Assembly: GCA_013339895.1 (NCBI GenBank)
Contig: JABACO010000082.1
Coordinates: forward strand, 62,001-126,000
DNA length: 64,000 bases
Direction of reading: 5' to 3'
From: Ephydatia muelleri
Taxonomy: Eukaryota; Porifera; Demospongiae; Spongillida; Spongillidae
Shown here: positions 60,490 through 64,000 of the stretch, piece by piece
Numbering within the stretch: the stretch's first letter is position 1
Layout of the letters: every line of letters starts with the position of its first letter
The notes under the pieces: model-generated
The model's input: only the letters and a program-made list of their open reading frames with translations
Told to the model about the DNA's origin: nothing
Databases searched by the model: none
Translations under genes and position numbers: made by a program

Positions 60490-62123
60490 CAGAGATAATA
60501 TATAGAGGGATTGGAAACGAGCCAATTATCGCTAGGTAACGCCTGCCATCCGCACCTGAATCCTTACAAGTTGACCGACCAGTACGCGTATAACCAATAC
60601 ATTATCTCTGGGAGTACAAAACGCCGCAGTTTCCTCATTCCACTGTACATTTCACATTTCATATTCATATTATGTAGAAGCACAACTGAGAAACATAACA
60701 AAGATACATATAAATAAATAAACAAAAAGACATAACATTACAACAGTAACTATTACACTTATTACAATTGTTTCCTGAGGCCTCTCGATTTGTGGGTGGA
60801 TATTTTCTTTGCATTTTTGTACCTCTCAATCCATGCACTTGCACAGGAAAATCCCGGCGCGAATTGTAATCCACAAATGAATTATTCTGTCAAACAAGTT
60901 GGTAGCGGAGGTCTCATCCCACTCAGCACTAAGCATTGACCAAAAAAACAGAACATCTTCATTGCTCTTAATAGCTGACGTTGCTTGTTCAATGAAATCT
61001 CCTTGTTGAAGAACCTGTAAGTGGCTACGAAGCTCCAGCTCCATAGCTAAAACAATTCTAATGTTAAACTATTGATGCATGTTAGACCACCACGGTCCAC
61101 TAGTTCAAGCCAGTCCCTTGAACCATTCCTTCAGAATCAATTATGTCTTCAATGCAGAGTAGTAAATCTTTCGTCAAGGGACTGTTTTTGCAACTTCCTT
61201 TTTATTGCACGGGGGCTGAATATGTAAGAGAGTTAATCTCCTCAAGTGAGTGCATCATGATGCTCAACTCTACTGTAAGAGGGAGCTGTGGCATAATGTG
61301 ACTTTATAATTTCTTTAAACATGTAATGCCCTAGATAATGATTAACCATAGCAGCATTACTTGTACTTGTAATTTTAGTAGTCATCTAAACATACCTGCT
61401 GTTCTGGATCCAGAGAAGTGGTGACACTAAGCCCCGGAGACACATGTACAGCGACTAGTTTGCGTGGAATTGAAACAAGCTGTGCACGAGCGTCGCTGCT
61501 CGTTCTTCCGATGACGTCCTAATTGGAATTTATCTTTTCCCATCACCTTTGAAAAAGCGCATACACTCATATACGCGTTTGTAGCTCATGAAAATACGAT
61601 CACGCCACTTACGAACTATCTAGTGATGAGGAAATTCAGGTCTGTATTACGTAGCACGCAACGAATAGACGAAACTGTCGGACAAAAAAGGTATACCCAA
61701 AATCACGCCATAGATATTTGGTAAGACCGATGAAAAAAAGAATACCCCCACGCCACTCTTCACACTTATTGCATTACATACGCCGAGTTTCGTTAAAACA
61801 CCTGCTGTGATTGAGCAGATACTGTCGGACAAAAAAAATGCCCTCCCCCGTAACACATTTTATACGAAATACATGTATAACAATGCAACGGAACTTATTT
61901 AGACGTCAAAAATGATAACACAGATGGGTCATGCCTGAACGAATTCGATTCCTTTGACAAATCGTGTTCTGGTGACTAGATAGCCTTCTTTTTTCTTCTT
62001 CGCCCACTTTCTTACGCCCGCCTAAAAGGTGCGAATCACACGGTGTCGGATGAATTATATGCACTGCCCAGCCAAAGTATTGCGCACGTGACGCGTTTCC
62101 AATCCCTCTATATATTATCTCTG
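60490..62123. mobile_element. 1634-bp DNA element of the same family, 7-bp target duplication
   Basis: Terminal inverted repeats start CAGAGATAATATATAGAGGG and share ATTGGAAACG with the element at 54837-55668. Flanks are GTACTAG at 60483-60489 and 62124-62130. Copy 1 keeps the empty site at 31938-31944. Inside, a minus-strand frame (61044-60826) reads LRSHLQVLQQGDFIEQATSA and LFDRIIHLWITIRAG; another frame downstream gives a basic end (WIERYKNAKKISTHKSRGLR). This may be the end of the family's protein, cut by a frame change. I recall similar C-termini in uncharacterised sponge proteins, not named. Confidence 0.88.
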
Positions 62124-62130
62124 GTACTAG

Positions 62131-62654
62131 GGGACATGCGGCACTGCCACATGAGAGTCAGTGATGATGGCTACGATTAATCTCGTACCCAGACCCTTAT
62201 TCCGCAGGCTCTGGTAAAATGCCTAACCAAAGTCGTTCTGAGAGGTACTGATTTTAGGCGCACAAAGAGCACCCGTGACGTCATTTATGGAGTGTAATTG
62301 ATTAATAAGTATTAATTTAGACCACGTATCGTCGTATGTATCGTTGCATGCTGTGCGCGGGCCCCCCCTTTTTTTCCTTTTTTCCAGCAATAAAATACAT
62401 TTCACAGCATGATTGAGTAAAGAGATCCTCAATGCCCAGGCCACTTCTCCACTTTACTCTGGAACCCCAATAACGTTTTGTTTGGTTCTGAGGTGCAAAC
62501 AATTGCTACTGTACACGTGTACATGAATATTTTGCCACACAAACATTGCAGCACTAAGACTACATTCTGGCTGGCTATACATATCCATTTCTAGTAGTTC
62601 TATTATTAGCTGCTTGTAATCCAGTAGTCACGCGCAATCGGCAGATGCAGTTTG
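62131..62654. other. Downstream flank of spectrin-like copy 2
   Basis: 3' untranslated and intergenic sequence matching copy 1 from about 62400. The poly-A signal position reads AGTAAA instead of AATAAA (near 62455). No gene. Confidence 0.5.
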
Positions 62655-64000
62655 TTACTTCTTGGTGGTTGCAAACATCTTAAATCTGCTTTTCTTCTTT
62701 CCCTGTAGTATGTGTGGGATAGCAATTGATATAAAGGCCAAAATCCTGCCCAGCAATATTCTATGCATGATGTGTCAGAATTTTAAGTGAAATAGATAAA
62801 TGAGGGTGTTGAACAATGAAGTAAAATCAAATTTGCTTCACACTCCTAAAAAATTAATTATACCATCACTTAATCTGAAAAGTGTATTATTGCAAACAGT
62901 AATTGAGCTTAGCTGTAAATTAACTCTTTGAACACCAAGTGAATATATACATGCATGCTCACAAAACGAGAATATCTGCCTCACCATTCATGCAGTGCTA
63001 TGTGTTATACTGTGTTGATCAAAATCACTTTTGCAATACTGACATGCATGTAACCCCATAGTCATACAAATGTTTGAACATATGTGGTCCCGGTTTGTAA
63101 GCACATTTTGTGTGTCCAATATAACCCGCTGGCCTTTTTTTGCAACAACCCATAATGCGAACTACCAAAAGAGGGACTGAACAGGCAATCATATACTACA
63201 CTGATCTGGGCTACACATTCTTGTTCTTGGAGTATTGAAGTGAAGCTTAATCATCTGAATAATGGGGTTCTTTAGCCAGTGTGAGAGGAAACATAATTAC
63301 TTTGTACATGGACTTATAAGGTTACAAGTGCAGCAAGCATATGCATGCATCATTGAGTTGTGAATGATCACACATTTTTGCGCGCAATATCTAACTCATG
63401 CATGAATGGTGTAACGGTTGTGTGTGCATGCATGCATGTACGCACTTGGCGTTCAAAGAGTTCAAATCAATATAATTTTAGTATGAGCTCAATTTTCAGG
63501 CATTCCAAATTACCTAACCACCACTACACATAATAATTAGTATTATACTCAAGTAACTAATTTTTAATGATATGATTATTGCAACTTAATTTGAGAAGGT
63601 TATATATTTATTGAACCACAACAATTAACTGTCAAATGTGATTGTTTGCCTGCTTTGCAAATGAAGTCACTAAATTACTGGTGCAATGAACATCCTTATG
63701 TACAATGCACACATGTCTACATAACATTTGTTGGCCTTACCTCATCATCAGGAACACCAGAGGAAGGAGGTGGAGGAGGGGCTAACTCTGGCAGTGGTTC
63801 TCGAGCTAGGAAAAGGTACTCTAGATAAACACACAGGGTCCACTGGTTTCTCAGAGGAATAATTTTATTTCCCCCATCACATCGAATGGCCATGGACACC
63901 CAATCAAATTGTGAAATTGAAATTAATGCCCCCAAAACTCAGAACACAGCCTCGAAGCACAGAGCACAGTAGTGCAAACGACCTACCATCTTGGATGGCA
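62655..64000 (-). CDS. Beta-spectrin-like gene, copy 2, last exons (continues past window end)
   Basis: Exons 62702-62655 (ends RFKMFATTKK, stop), 63820-63741 (Pro-rich, APPPPPSSGVPDDE) and the 3' end of the exon finishing at 63987 (PH-domain end) correspond one to one to 33214-33167, 34316-34237 and 34574-34483. Splice sites and phases are kept, no stop is seen, and there are only substitutions such as PAREPQ to LAREPL. The intron between the first two pairs is 1038 against 1022 bp and shares its MITE. Which copy is the full-length gene cannot be told from this window; this copy is the better candidate because copy 1 seems to end at 38301. Confidence 0.85.

Larger units (their letters stand above)
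54687..64000. repeat. Segmental duplication, copy 2
   Basis: Partner of 27775 onward, same orientation. Matching blocks are 54687-54836, 55669-57614, about 60474-60489 with 62124-62180, and 62400-64000. Private insertions are the elements 54837-55668 and 60490-62123. The Tigger-like element 57615-60374 has only an 11-bp scar in copy 1. Confidence 0.93.

Overview
This window is repeat-rich animal nuclear DNA. Genes have many short GT-AG introns, a metazoan-type spectrin with a PH domain is present, and there are DNA transposons, a DIRS-like retroelement fossil, (CA)n minisatellites and palindromic MITEs. The mix (N-RAG-TP-type gene, G2E3-like HECT gene, integrase-core gene, Lys/Arg-repeat protein) reminds me of early-branching animals and most of all of a demosponge. 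That placement is inference; no rRNA or mitochondrial marker is present to prove it. I found no RNA gene and no CRISPR array, and no large undisturbed host gene.

Layout. 0-13.5 kb: a fold-back palindrome (1-1488), a Lys/Arg-rich repeat protein gene (2851-4280), and a giant inverted repeat (4267-12298) whose arms are (CA)n minisatellite and whose centre carries a broken mariner-like transposase. 13.6-22.5 kb: a broken DIRS-like element in two separated parts, with other sequence between them that includes about 20 copies of a 173-bp satellite. 23.3-26.9 kb (minus strand): an eleven-exon gene with RAG1 N-terminal-type zinc motifs, a RING finger and a transposase-like C-terminal part. 27.8-34.5 kb: first copy of a segmental duplication, with a glycosyltransferase-like gene (plus) and then the 3' end of a beta-spectrin-like gene (minus), whose recognisable part runs to 38.3 kb. 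40.1-41.2 kb: a broken HECT E3 gene (minus). 43-45.7 kb: a TG-rich tandem array interrupted by an 800-bp palindrome. 46-53.8 kb: a Cys-rich/SAP gene fragment, a Tc1 deletion derivative, hairpin MITEs and a decayed IS3-like integrase-core gene. 54.7-64 kb: the second copy of the duplication in the same order and orientation, carrying two insertions of one DNA-element family with 7-bp target duplications plus a 2.76-kb Tigger-like element. The second spectrin copy runs off the right edge.

How it fits together. The duplication offset is about 27-30 kb and the two copies act as natural before/after pairs: empty sites in one copy date the insertions in the other. Real host coding capacity is probably limited to the glycosyltransferase-like pair and the spectrin-like pair. 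Most other genes belong to, or were broken by, mobile elements. Coordinates of exons come from reading splice consensus by eye, without transcript support.
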